45,006 nt of DNA from Chara braunii (Eukaryota > Streptophyta > Charophyceae > Charales > Characeae): contig BFEA01000220.1 in NCBI GenBank assembly GCA_003427395.1, positions 2,002,590 through 2,047,595 of the forward strand, in the 5' to 3' direction. Made by a program: the position numbers and the translations under genes. This document shows positions 10,699-20,329 of this stretch, in pieces. Each line of letters opens with the position of its first letter. Position 1 is the first letter of the stretch. Below the pieces are notes generated by a model. It made no database searches, was not told the DNA's origin, and saw nothing but the letters and a program-made list of their open reading frames with translations.

Positions 10699-10726
10699 AA
10701 CCGTTGGCTTATGCCAACGGTTTTTT
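10699..10726 (+). terminator. Perfect 10-bp hairpin followed by T6, conserved in all LTR copies
   Basis: AACCGTTGGC, loop TTAT, GCCAACGGTT, then a T-run. Equivalent hairpins occur near 11639, 22090 (loop changed to ATAA, stem kept) and 30921 (one mismatch). The hairpin-plus-T form could be a Pol III or bidirectional terminator for the tRNA-like cassette just upstream. That function is inferred. Confidence 0.4.
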
Positions 10727-10727
10727 G

Positions 10728-11667
10728 NAATTGAAGGACTTGATGAGACTGATGTTTGCCAAACGTTTATTCAGACCAGCGCTATGACTGAGAAAACCTA
10801 AACCTTTTAGAACCTGACGTCGGCAACGCAAGACGACATCGACGTCCGCACGGGATAGCGGAAGTCAGCACTGTCATCCGCGGGTTTTTCGACGAGAACG
10901 CAGTAGTATGCAGTCATGGAAAGACTAAAATTAGACCTATTCTATCTAAAAATAATGTCGTGCGGCTTAGGAGTCGTGCAATTCAGGGCCTAAGTGGCTA
11001 AGAAGAGAGTTGCCCCGGGGTATGGGGCCACGACGCAAGAGGCGTACGAAGTTTTTGTTTTCTCTAGGGCCGCGGGGTCTGATTTCGAGCCTTAGGGCCG
11101 ATATGCCAATGCCAAGACTTACCCGGTTCGATGGCCGACCCAGCCGCGGCTACACGGCTAACCGGTATGGGTAGGCCACGGGCAGGTAAGTCGGCAGGCA
11201 GCCCTGCTAAGCCACAGTCGGGACAGGCCTGCTAGGCCATTTATGAGCGGAACCTGCAAGGCTGCAGGCTGAGAGAATACCTGGGCCAGCTCTTCAATAT
11301 GAAGAGTTGCTCCTGTTCAGCGTGAAACAGGAGCTAGCCTAGTAGGTTAACGTAATAGACTCTCACCCTGCTGATATAGGGATCGAATCTCACTCGTGGT
11401 ACTGCTGGGCTACCTCCTTTTGGAGTTGCCCGTTTCTTTTAGAGGCGCGGTCTACCTCGACCGCCCGATCTGGAAGATCGCGCGGTCCAGATCGGCCGCA
11501 CGCAGATCAGCAAGGCCCCTGCACAAAGAGGACACACATAAATCAAAATAATAAAAATAAAAATAAAAATAAATAAATAAACAAATCAAAGACAACACCA
11601 CTTGGAGCGAGAAGATGTGCCTAAAGGCACATAGTAGTAACCGTTGGCTTATGCCAACGATTTTTTG
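10728..11667 (+). repeat. N-joined direct duplication of 9806-10727 within the 5' LTR
   Basis: After a single N at 10728 the sequence restarts at the equivalent of 9806 (AATTGAAGGACTTGATGAGA) and repeats about 0.93 kb through the hairpin near 11660. The two copies differ at scattered sites and one small indel, so they are not identical reads. Neither the nested copy nor the 3' LTR has this duplication. The lone N suggests two different LTR copies joined by scaffolding or gap filling rather than a real tandem. Confidence 0.75.
11333..11421 (+). other. tRNA-like cassette, second (duplicated) copy in 5' LTR
   Basis: A box TAGCCTAGTAGG lies at 11335-11346 and B-box core GATCGAATC at 11381-11389, followed by a T-run at about 11418. 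Directly upstream, CTCCTG (11310-11315) and CAGGAG (11328-11333) form a perfect hairpin. That hairpin is altered in a compensated way in the 3' LTR. Confidence 0.42.
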
Positions 11668-12070
11668 TTATTACTGTAAACAAAAAATAATATAAAAAAA
11701 AAAACTAAAAACTGAACGAACTACGACACGACAGATGACACAGGGAGATTTGGCTGGGGACTTACAGTCTCCAGAGAAGACAGGCGCCCGTTGAAAACGG
11801 GCAGTCGTTTTCTTTGAAGTTTTCTTTTTGTTTTTCTTTTCTTTAGTTAATTATATTTTTTTTGTTTTTTTTCTTTCTTTAGATTTTCTTGTTAGTTTTT
11901 GTGAGATTTTTTTTTTCTTTTTGTTCTTTCCGAATGCCCGTTCGTTTCGAACGAACGCGAAACCAGAGTGTTTCGTCGGAGTCTCACCGACTCATCAGGA
12001 GGCTGAGCCTCAACAGTCTGTCCACATGATGGACAGAAAAGGGTGAATCGGCCGCAATAACGCGACTAAG

Positions 12071-12072
<2 letters not shown>

Positions 12073-12123
<51 letters not shown>
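12073..12123 (+). repeat. (GA)n microsatellite in LTR U3
   Basis: About 50 bp of uninterrupted GA. The corresponding place in the nested copy is the 250-N gap (22354-22603), whose right edge is also GAGAGAG. The 3' LTR lacks the surrounding ~0.75 kb altogether. Confidence 0.95.
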
Positions 12124-12126
<3 letters not shown>

Positions 12127-12324
12127 GGGACTGCCTACCTACCTACCAACCTACCTGAGGTTAGCTCCTCGACGAGGAAGCCAACTACAAGATGAGCGAA
12201 ATCGAATGAATCTACCGGTGGAACGTGGAAATACACACCCCCACTTGAGTGCCTTTCCCCTCCCCTCATTCGATTCAGGGTCTGCGTCCGTTCGTTCGGA
12301 GAAACTGGGCAGCAGACACCATTT

Positions 12325-12333
12325 CAGGTAAGT
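12325..12333 (+). promoter_or_regulatory. Candidate splice donor CAG/GTAAGT in LTR
   Basis: CAGGTAAGT matches the consensus donor. The diverged nested LTR copy has AAG/GTAAGT at the equivalent place (22739-22747) although the surrounding sequence has changed much, which suggests it is kept. It lies upstream of the best TATA box, so it would need an earlier promoter. Use is inferred. Confidence 0.35.
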
Positions 12334-12853
12334 TTTTTTGTGTAGTTTCTTTTTGGTTTTTCCCTTTTCCCATTTTGTGGCCATTGAACATCGGTATATG
12401 GGGAGGGGAAACGGGAAAAGGGACAGAAATGAGGCAAACTGCCTCATGAAAAACTGTAAAAAAAAAAAAAAAAAAACTAAACTGAAACGAGGCAACTGCC
12501 TCGTAGCTGAAGAAGAACAACCTTTTTGGCTGTGTGGGAGCAGAAAGGCTCCCCACCTCATACAGGGCGAATATTTGAGGCCGCGAGATCTTAGATCTCG
12601 CGGCTCATAATGTGCGCGTGGGAATGAGGTTGTGGAGTTGGCTGGGAGAAGAGAGAGGGAGGATGGACGTGAGAGTTGGGAGGAGGAGGTCCTACTCCTC
12701 CCAAACTAACAACTGCCCTCCTCGTTTGCAGGGGAGGGCAGAGCAAAAGGTGGAAGGCTGTTGCATGGAAACAGCATGCACCTGGCTGAGGGAAGAGCCA
12801 GGAACAATGAAAATTAGTAGTTAGTTTTTTTTTATTTTTCTTTCTTTATTCGT

Positions 12854-12873
12854 GTGAGGACACTTGTCCTCAC
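12854..12873 (+). other. Perfect 9-bp inverted repeat conserved in all three LTR copies
   Basis: GTGAGGACACTTGTCCTCAC has a 9-bp stem around CT. It is identical at 23298-23317 and 31486-31505. It belongs to a dense series of short perfect hairpins in this part of the LTR, including CGCGAGATCT/AGATCTCGCG near 12580 and ACGAGGCA/TGCCTCGT near 12490. Confidence 0.8.
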
Positions 12874-13300
12874 ATGGTGCTACCTCTGGTAGAAGCTGCC
12901 ANAGGTAACTNTCAGGCTCCCGTTTTTAGAGGNAGCCTGGAAATTGAANGGCCATAAGGGAAAAAGGNTAAGTACANCCTTTTCCNCGATGTATCNGCCT
13001 TGGAAAAAGGGTCCAGATACATCAAACNATAANGGGCTGTAACTTTCCAACCCCTTATCAGAAAAATAAAAGAAAAACACTTTTGGAAATGGTAGGAGAC
13101 CAGCTATCTNGCCAGATTCNGAGATANCTNGGAAAAANAAAAANAAAAATAAAATAGGACAGTTAAANAAACTGCCCCACACTAAGGNTGTGGNTGTGGT
13201 GCGGCCACAGTCAGCCCNGGATCNAGGCCAGATCAAGGGCTCTCTGTGAGCCCGCGTTTTTGCNTGGGGGCNGGAGTGACGTCCAGCTCCTCTCAGCCAA

Positions 13301-13310
13301 TATAAAAAAG
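13301..13310 (+). promoter_or_regulatory. LTR TATA box (candidate U3/R promoter)
   Basis: CCAATATAAAAAAGGCAGC holds a TATA box inside a well conserved block. It is identical in the 3' LTR (31933-31942) and present with one upstream change in the nested copy (23745-23754). If used, R would begin near 13330 and all LTR ORFs would lie in R/U5. A second TATAAAA at 14224 is found only in this copy. Confidence 0.5.
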
Positions 13311-13544
13311 GCAGCTGCCTCCCAGCTGCCACACAAAGCATTCNTGCTGCCAGTGTGTGACGAGCACACTTGAGTGCTGGCTGCTGGAGCTGCTGCCTGA
13401 GGCAACGTGAGGAAGAGCTGGAGGACTGCAGAGGAGCACCAGGAGGAGGACTGGGCAGCCATAGCCAAGGCAGGGAACACTCTGCTCCCCTCCCCTTTGG
13501 CTGGTGCTGGTTCCATGGGACAGGCCCAGTGGCACAATGGTATT

Positions 13545-13945
13545 GCGGCAGGCGGCACAGGCTTTTACTACGGTAGTACGAGAGTGCTGCCGAAATTTTG
13601 CTGCGGCGGCACGGGCTTTTACTACGGTAGTACGAGAGTGCTGCCGAAAATTTGTTGCGGCAGGCCTGTTTTTTTTTTCAGTGGTGGTGCGGAAGCGCTG
13701 CCGGGTTTTGCAGCAAGCAAGCCTGGTTTTTCAGTGGTGGTATGGAAACGCTGCCCTTTTTTTTGCGGCGGCAGGCCTGGTTTTTCAGTAGTGGTACGGA
13801 AGCGCCACCGGGTTTTCTACGGCGGCGGTTCCGGGTTTTCGGCAGTGGTGCGGTTGCGATGTCGGAATTTTTCGACGGTGACTCCAGTTTAACCAGCCGT
13901 GGTGCGGGAGCGCTGCAAAAAAATTACGGCGGCGACGCGGGGTGT
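13545..13945 (+). repeat. About seven ~55-bp minisatellite units in the LTR leader
   Basis: Units run from GGCGGCACAGGCTTTTACTA through CGGTAGTACGAGAGTGCTGC to CGAAATTTTGCTGC, then diverge to versions with CAGTGGTGGTACGGAAGCGC. The nested copy (about 23975-24310) and the 3' LTR (about 32180-32570) have the same array with different unit sequences. The first two units contain the near-palindrome TACTACGGTAGTA. Glycine/arginine-rich frames across it change register between copies and are not called as genes. Confidence 0.85.
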
Positions 13946-15052
13946 CGCGACAAGTGATCCTTCTAAGGAGTGGTGTGGATTGTTTTGCGGGCGACTCATT
14001 GTGACGATCGTCTTCTCTGGAGTGTGATTTACACGGTCTTCCTGAGTGGGTTGTTGCTTCAATTTCACTCAAGGTCAGTCAGTCAGTAAGTCAGTCAGTT
14101 AAATTGACTCAGTTCCCTTCACACCTGAGTGAACCCACACTTGCTTTGACCTATTTTACTGAATGTTCATTGAAAAGAGAAAGAGAATGTGTGCGTTTGC
14201 GTGTATGACCGGGAGTTTGAGAATATAAAAGGATTGCATGGTGGTCTGTGTGTCGTTGGGTTTTGATTGCAGGTACGGCAAATGGACTAAAATGGACAAG
14301 GGTGATGACGGTAAAAGAATGGTTGACTTTTCATCTTTGTGCTTATGTTCTATTTATAAATAGAAAAAAAAGAAGACGACGAGAAACAAAGCGAGCATAA
14401 GAAAAAGAAATTCAACTTGGTTTAGACTTATTCCTGAGGTTACCCATTCTTTCCCCAATAACCCTCTTCCATCTATGCATGTCAGTCTGAATGATGCTAT
14501 CTTTCTACGATTCATCTTTCTTCGTCTAAGTTTAATTTTGGCGCTAGGCGGCAAGATTCTACTTGTCTGCCATGTAGGTGTCTTTCCATTTGTCTAGGAG
14601 GCATCTGGGGCGGGGGTTCGTTTCCTTAGGGGCCGGCCCTGTTATCGACTCAGAATGGATCGCCTTGCGGGGGGGGTACTATGTCGATTCGGTGGAGACG
14701 GCCCGACTTCTGAGATCCGAGTTTTGTACTCGGGCGAGGAGAAGGAGTATCCCAGACCACCTCTTAGCGTAATGGAAAAGGCATCCACACGGAAGAAAAT
14801 TATTTCTTGACGCCTTGTGAAAAAGGAAAACTGCCTTAGCAATCCTGTTTAAGTGGTCACCCTAGGTACCACTAACGTATGGAGAGTTGGCGCCACAAGC
14901 AGCCCGACTCATGTTTCACTAGCTGAACGGAGTACCTTTAGATACTCCTAACGAGGTTGGTCGTGCCATAAGAAGCACGGGCCAGAAGGAAGACAAATGT
15001 TTTAGTGATACTTAGTTTTAACTTAATCACATTTCTCTTCTTTTTCTTTCAG
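13946..15052 (+). other. Conserved LTR leader segment without called gene
   Basis: The segment is strongly conserved in all three copies. It includes GTCAGTCAGTCAGT runs near 14066, TTGCAG/GTACGG near 14270, and a 64-codon frame at 14578-14772 that stays open in every copy but has no ATG. It ends in a branch-like TTAACTTAATCAC, the pyrimidine tract TTTCTCTTCTTTTTCTTTC and AG at 15051-15052, an excellent splice acceptor placed directly before the ATG of ORF A. Confidence 0.5.
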
Positions 15053-15566
15053 ATGGCTATGGGAACAACGAAACTATTCCTTTTCAACAATTGTTATGCG
15101 GCAGCGGAGAGAGTTGAACTCCAAATGCGTGATTGAGTGAGGGTAGAAAGGGTAGGCAGACTTATTTATAATCCGTCAGAAATATATTCTGAAGAGGACG
15201 TTCCGCTATTTTGGGGTGGTAATGTGCAAAGACCCCCCAGACGACTTATTTTCAGGAGTGATAACGGCCTGGATATTCTTCATTACGAGTTCGCATCGTC
15301 GTTGCCTGAGCGTCACTTCGTCAATATGAACCTGGTGGTGTTGCAGCCCCATGAGATCAACCCACGAGTGGATGAAATCCCTGAAATAAGGTTGATGTTC
15401 GTCCGTTACGTGCTTTGGTTGAACAAGCGGCAAGACCCATTTTTTTAGCATATACTACGAGGAGCGGATACGTGCCAATAGGTACGCAATTATAGGGGCT
15501 GAAGCATTATATGACGATGAATTGGAAAATGAAGCGGAAGAACTTGAGGAGTTTTTACGTAACTGA
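15053..15566 (+). pseudogene. LTR ORF A, copy 1 (unknown protein, broken)
   Basis: ATG lies immediately after a polypyrimidine-AG acceptor. Visible segments include TKLFLFNN, RVERVGRLIYNPSEIYSEED, RLIFRSDNGLDILHYEF and MNLVVLQPHEINPRVDE. An acidic tail (DDELENEAEELEEFLRN) is reached only after a shift at a run of seven T near 15440. This copy also has TGA at 15134-15136, where the other copies read GGA. Full length would be about 170 codons. I recognise no family. It is related to neither gag, pol nor envelope proteins I know, and shows no signal peptide or membrane segment. It is present in all three LTR copies. Confidence 0.55.
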
Positions 15567-15589
15567 TTTGAATTCGTTCTGATACGCAA

Positions 15590-16141
15590 ATGCCTAGAGC
15601 ACGACGAGACTTGACGATCCCGAGGTGTCTGCTGGTTCGTGATACACACGAGGAGGATCTCATCAGGAGTGCGGCACGACTTTTACGAATACGGGATGGA
15701 TCTCCCATCGACTGGTTCGGCTTCATCAGGCTGCTTCAAAATGGCGAGGGAGTTTTCCCTACTACTCGCACAGATTTCCGAGTCAACACGGCTCGGACTC
15801 CCGACGAGCTTTATGGATATACTTTGTATTTCCACCGCACGAGCAACCTCCAATGTCTCTCTCGAGTCATTGCGAGTATTACGATTACCTCGTTCGGCAG
15901 GCGTCTTGGCATCGTCCGGATCCGGGACACAGAGACTCGACACCTATTTGGACTTAGTCGATCTCTCCGAGTTATAGTTTGGAGGTTAGCCTCTCGGATG
16001 ACCTCCTTCTATAATACTCGAATCATTAGAGTCATGCGATGTGGACGAATGTCTATTTTGATTTTCGACGACGACGAGCTGACACGTTTGGATTTATTGG
16101 AGGCACAGGTGCGCGGCGGACGACAGGTCTACCAGGACTAG
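15590..16141 (+). CDS. LTR ORF B, copy 1 (unknown Arg-rich protein, 183 codons, intact)
   Basis: An open frame from ATG to TAG, 23 bp after ORF A. Segments include RRDLTIPRCLLVRDTHEEDL, DGSPIDWFGFIRLLQNGEG, DTETRHLFGLSRSLRVIVWR and FDDDELTRLDLLEAQVRGGR. It is rich in Arg, Leu and Ile, with a central basic stretch and an acidic cluster near the C terminus. No known domain, zinc finger, membrane segment or signal peptide is visible. The 3' LTR carries the same 183-codon frame with about 29 base differences by eye, roughly 22 of them changing the amino acid. That is what neutral drift after insertion would give, so coding function before insertion is inferred from frame length. Here the base before ATG is CAA; the other copies have CAG. 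Confidence 0.55.
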   Translation: MPRARRDLTIPRCLLVRDTHEEDLIRSAARLLRIRDGSPIDWFGFIRLLQNGEGVFPTTRTDFRVNTARTPDELYGYTLYFHRTSNLQCLSRVIASITITSFGRRLGIVRIRDTETRHLFGLSRSLRVIVWRLASRMTSFYNTRIIRVMRCGRMSILIFDDDELTRLDLLEAQVRGGRQVYQD

Positions 16142-16321
16142 ACATCATCTTCTGAAATCATACTCAGATTTTCAGAAAACACTTCGCATGGACTCAGTCC
16201 CGTTGAGAAAATCATATAACTTATGGTTTCACGAGGTAATCTAAAAACAAAAACAAAACACTTTATGTAGTTAGGACCGCCGGATGGATAGTATTCGGAT
16301 TACCCCGATGATTTCACTATC

Positions 16322-16558
16322 ATGCTTTATGCATTCAGGGGTAATCGTTCGCGTAAAAATAAGCTGGATAAAGTGAAAAGCAAACGTCTGAAACTGTTGT
16401 CAAGCAGAGCAGTGGAAGATGAAACACTTCTGCATTGCGTAACTTGGATAGATACTCCATCATTCACGAAAACAGAAAGAGTAATTATTATCCAGGAGGA
16501 CAAAGCGACTAACAAAAAGTTGTCACTCACTCCTCCAAGTAGTTACATATGGCACTAA
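16322..16558 (+). pseudogene. LTR ORF C, copy 1 (small basic frame, shifted)
   Basis: MLYAFRGNRSRKNKLDKVKS and following residues match the 73-codon frame in the 3' LTR up to HCVT. There a one-base deletion near 16445 switches this copy into another frame. The peptide is Lys/Arg-rich. It may be a third LTR gene or simply a conserved open stretch. Confidence 0.28.
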
Positions 16559-17343
16559 GGTATGGTTGAACCGAAAGTTCAAACATCGACTAGGAACCAG
16601 ATCACTTGTTGATCTGCATGGTTCCGGTGATAGTTATTTACAAAAGCTATTCATGACAAGTTTCAGTAGTCATGATAAGCAAATCATTCTTAGTTTATTT
16701 CTTTAAATTAATAATCTTGGAACGACAATATAAAAGTTCTTTCAGTCATACAGGTTAAAAAATAGACACTTTGGCAGACCAGCTCATCAAGTCAACGATT
16801 TGGATTGTGTGATTTTGTTTTTAAGTATGGGGATTTTTGTTGTTTGATTGCTAGGGACTAAGGATCGTTTTCACGTTTGGTTGAGAATGTCCNAGTCGAC
16901 NGGCGTACACTTCGTACTTGGGAGATCAGCGCCCNGGGGAACGAACGACGCACNGGTTNATTCGGCGTTTAGTCAAACAATTCCTATACTGCAGCGAGAC
17001 GAGCAAACGCCCTCGGCTGATCTACCTCTGCGATTGCACATAAAAGCCTTCGCACGTGGATCAGTAGCTCGGTAGGGATACGCCCCTAAGGGTGGTGACA
17101 GCCCCTTAGGGGTGCAAGCTTATGCCCCGCGGGAACCTGTCCTGTCGCAGGGAACCGTGGGATGTATAGCTGGCGCACCCGGTTAGAGCGGCGAAGGAGC
17201 GAAGCAACCGCGTCCGTCTCGACGGTTCACGGAACAGTATGCGTCGTTCCCGAGTTATCTCTGAAAGATGCGTTTTAGGTAAACTCCTCCGTGACATGGT
17301 CGGGAGGGCCCTCGTTTTCACGCGAGGGCCGATGCGCGCGACA
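16559..17343 (+). other. LTR 3' part (U5 end), non-coding
   Basis: No convincing gene. Ns at 16892-16959 fall where the 3' LTR reads ordinary bases. The last 250 bp are G+C-rich and include paired GGCCCTCG/CGAGGGCC just before the CGACA terminus. A diverged relative of this end is found at 37030-37181. Confidence 0.6.
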
Positions 17344-17345
17344 GG

Positions 17346-17364
17346 GGGGGCCGTTGCCGGGGAT
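17346..17364 (+). other. Primer binding site, tRNA-Asp type
   Basis: The 19 bases two positions after the LTR end match TGGCGCCGTTGCCGGGGAT, the complement of the 3' end of plant tRNA-Asp, at 17 of 19 positions. Fifteen of those are contiguous (GCCGTTGCCGGGGAT). The mismatches lie in the first four bases, inside a G-run. This primer is known for several plant Ty3/gypsy lineages. Its position independently confirms that 17343 is the LTR end. Confidence 0.85.
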
Positions 17365-17535
17365 AACAGCAGACTACCATTGTCCCTAGCGGAACGACAC
17401 TTGGGTGATTAATAGAGTAAAAAGTTATTTTCTTTTTCTTGTTTGACCTCAGAAAAAGTCAGTAATTTGATCCCAAAATTATGAAATATTATTGACTGAT
17501 TTATGTTAATATGTTGTTGTTTTTCTTCACTCAAG

Positions 17536-19542
17536 ATGGCTGGTAACAACGACAATCAGGGCGAGAGGAGAAATGACATTCGGGAGCTTACCAGGATTAT
17601 TCAGCAGTCCCAGAAGGATCAAAACCCGAAGGTTGAAGTTCCATTGTTCGATGGAAACAACGCCTCGGGATGAGCAGAAAAAGTTCGAGCAATTGGGAAG
17701 TCGCTGCGAATGATCGAATGAAAAGATGCTGCGAATGGTGAAGAGATACTGCAAGATCCAGTACAAGGAAGAGGTGGAAGAGTTAGTGCAAGATTCACTG
17801 GACTGGCCAAAATTTAAAAGGAAGCTGCTAGACAAGTACCAGTTGAGTGATCAACTGTTGGACTTGACAGATTTGAGGAGGGTTAGTCGGAAAAGCTTTG
17901 GTACAACAAAGCAGCTCCTTACTGAATTCGAGCGGGTTGCAAGGTTAATTCATGACCTTCCAGACAAAGATCGTTGCCTCATCTTCCTAGATAATTTCAC
18001 TGAAGTGGAGCAGCTAAAATTGGTAAAAGGAATGAAAGAGCGATATGATTGGCCAAAAATTCGAGAGAATTTATTGGCCCGGAACTTTGATCAGATCCTC
18101 TAGCAATTGTTGAAACAGCAGAAGGAGAATCGAGAGAGGATACAGTTGGAAACAGATAAGGACAGAGAAGTCTATAAAACCTTATCTGACATGAAGGAAA
18201 TGATGACCAGCATGAAAGAAAAGCGGTTGAAGCTTCAAGTGATGATGGCTAAGGCGAAAACAAGGAAGAGAAAAGGGAAGGAGCCTGTCATGAAGAGAGT
18301 AGTAGTGAGAGTGAAAGCGAGGAGGAAAAGGGACCCCCTCGTAAATTGACCAAGGCTGAGAGGAAAGCCTTGAACCAGATACGAGGAGGGCAAGGTACTT
18401 CTCGTAAACAAGGAAAAAGCAGCAAGAACGGAGGAAATGGAAGCGGGGAGCGACACGTTGATCAAGGACAACAAAAACAGACTCAACCACAGGGTGGTCG
18501 AGGCCGTGGTAGGAGCCGCGGAAACGGAGGCGGACGTGGGAACTGGCAGGAATATGTCTGCAAATATTGTGATATGAAGGGACATGTTATTCGTTTCTGC
18601 CAAATTCTCGCCAAGGACGAGAAAGACCATGTCGTCTTCACAACGATTCGAGGAGAAGTCTTTGATTACGAGGGAAACCTCATCGATCAGGATATTGAAG
18701 GAGGAATGAGAAAGGAGGCTTTTCGACGGATGGGCCGTCCTCTTCCGGCCACGTTCCGCCGAGCTTCTCCTGAAGAAGCAAGTCTTTTTGAGTTAGAAAA
18801 AACAATGGCTTCTCTGGAGATTGGTGGGTGTGACGAAAAAGAGTTGAAGGAAAGGAAAGAAGACATCGCTCATCGGGCGCGAGAAGTAACCAGGAAACTG
18901 GGCAAATGTCGAGATTCCATTATTCAATTATGTGTTGACATTGATAGAGTCTGGCCGAACCTTCCTAATGTGTTCCTTTTTGGTGGATGGGGGAACGAAG
19001 GTCAGGATGGGTCTGCACCTGCGGCCACTTCGGCGCAGGAAGCAAAGCCAATGGCACTGCCAATGACGATGTCCAGACCTGTACTCAAGCGAGGGATGCC
19101 AACCGTCATGGTGCAGACGAGAAAAGGAAGGAAGACCTCACAATTGCAGCCTGCGTCAGGAGAAAGTTCAAAGGAACCTCAGGAAAAAGAACCTATTCAG
19201 ATAGAAGAAGGGGATGATGATGAGGAGGATGAAAGATTGCGAGCAGAGGATGAACTGCTAGCAAAGCAAAGAGCTATGGAAAGGGCGTCGGAAGCAGGGA
19301 AGACCCAGGTCGAGGAAGAAGAACCTCGCAAAAAGAAGAACGTGTACTCAATTCCTGTTGAACAAGGGATTGATTTTGAACAGCTGGTGGATCGTATTCT
19401 GGAAAGTCGGCGTGATCTGGTTACCTTGAAGGAAATTCTTGCAGTATCGTCAAAGCTTCGCGAGGAATTCAAGCAACGCATGACTCGGAAGAAAATCATG
19501 ACAGTTAAGCTGAGTGAGATTATCCCTCCAGAAACTAACTGA
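17536..19542 (+). pseudogene. gag: gag (capsid and nucleocapsid), broken
   Basis: ATG at 17536 follows TTGTTTTTCTTCACTCAAG, another acceptor-like context. The N terminus (MAGNNDNQGERRNDIREL) and VPLFDGNNASG lead into the retrotransposon gag/capsid domain (LDWPKFKRKLLDKYQLSDQL, LTEFERVARLIHDLPDKDRC). A Glu/Ser cluster near 18290-18330 and an RG-rich stretch follow. The zinc knuckle CKYCDMKGHVIRFC (about 18558-18600) is a perfect CX2CX4HX4C, binding genomic RNA. Damage: TGA at 17672 and again near 17718, each where Trp is expected, a one-base shift between them, TAG at 18101-18103, and a further frame change near 18250-18340. TGA at 19540 separates gag from protease in the same frame and may be the original gag stop or a decayed CGA codon. 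Confidence 0.88.
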
Positions 19543-19560
19543 GCACCTCCTGGCACAAAG

Positions 19561-20319
19561 ATGGACTGGCGATGCGTGGCCACAGACCTCATAAAGGTTC
19601 AAATCGGCCGTGAAAAGTTATCGACTCTCATAGACGATGGGGCCAAAATGAACATCATGAGGGAGAGGCATGCGATTGAAGCTGGAATTCATATTAATCG
19701 CAATGACTTTGAATTTTTGATTGGAGTCAGCGGGGCAACACCATTTTGCGGTACGGCTAGTGGTGTAATGGTCGCAGTTGGGAAGGTAAAAGCGAGGTCA
19801 TGTTTTTATATATTGCCAAAGGTTGAGCACGACGTGCTTTTGGGAAGATCTTTTCAATATCGCACAGAGAGCATAATCTTCAACAAGCATGACGGCACCA
19901 TGTTTGTAGCTTTATGCGATCCGGTTTGCGGCTATTATGAAGTGGTAAAGTGCGCAAATACCGGACCGGCAAATTCAAGGAACCGGTTAAATCCCGAATC
20001 ATATACCTTTTTAGAATCTGAGAAGTTGAGGAGGGAGAAAAAGGCTATCGATCAAGAAAAGGATCCTCAGGAATTTTCGTTGACATTGCCTAGTATCTCG
20101 CAGGCAGTCGATTTTGCAGCAAGCCATCCTACAATTGATCCGAGCCTGGTACAGGCCCTGATGGAGGCTGTGGTTGACAAGGAAGGTGCAGGAACCATGC
20201 ATCTTGTTTATCAGCCAAATGAATCTCGTATGGAGGAATCACTGTCATCAGTCATGCAAGAGTCTTTTTTAGGGGACGAAAGTTCAGCGTTGGCTTCAAG
20301 AGGAAGTATAAGAAAGTAG
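19561..20319 (+). pseudogene. Retroviral-type aspartic protease (pol N-terminal part)
   Basis: It is in the same frame as the end of gag. The active-site motif is LIDDGAKMNIM (about 19627-19660) and the flap-distal motif is HDVLLGRSF (about 19830-19856), the usual distance for a retropepsin of about 100 residues. The site reads DDGA where most retropepsins have D-T/S-G-A. I recall this variant from some Ty3/gypsy lineages, so it may still have been active. It would cut the Gag-Pol polyprotein in the particle. The ~120 residues after it are a linker toward RT. The frame is lost near 20320. Confidence 0.82.
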
Positions 20320-20329
20320 GGGAGAAAGC

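Larger units (their letters stand above)
9732..17343 (+). repeat. 5' LTR (7.6 kb as assembled, about 6.67 kb without the duplication)
   Basis: It starts TGTCGGGAC and ends GCGCGACA, giving TGTCG/CGACA terminal inverted repeats, with the PBS 2 bp downstream. The order inside is: tRNA-like cassette, an N-joined duplication, a hairpin-rich U3, a (GA)n microsatellite, a donor-like CAG/GTAAGT at 12328, TATAAAAAAG at 13301, a ~55-bp minisatellite, then ORFs A, B and C, and a G+C-rich tail. It aligns along its length with 29740-35969 and, up to ORF B codon 20, with the nested copy at 21108-26158. LTRs of 5-6 kb are already at the long end for plants. Confidence 0.9.

Noticed and set aside
12151-12610. 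Overlapping minus- and plus-strand frames of about 90-136 codons in LTR U3
   Set aside because: They run through homopolymer A/T tracts and hairpins and are absent from the other LTR copies.
13407-13892. 161-codon Gly/Arg-rich protein in the LTR minisatellite
   Set aside because: The frame is not kept in the nested or 3' LTR copies, and unit changes shift the register.
14910-14925. Second primer binding site (TTGGCGCCACAAG, seen near 14890)
   Set aside because: It lies inside the LTR, and complementarity to a tRNA end is too short; the site at 17346 fits far better.
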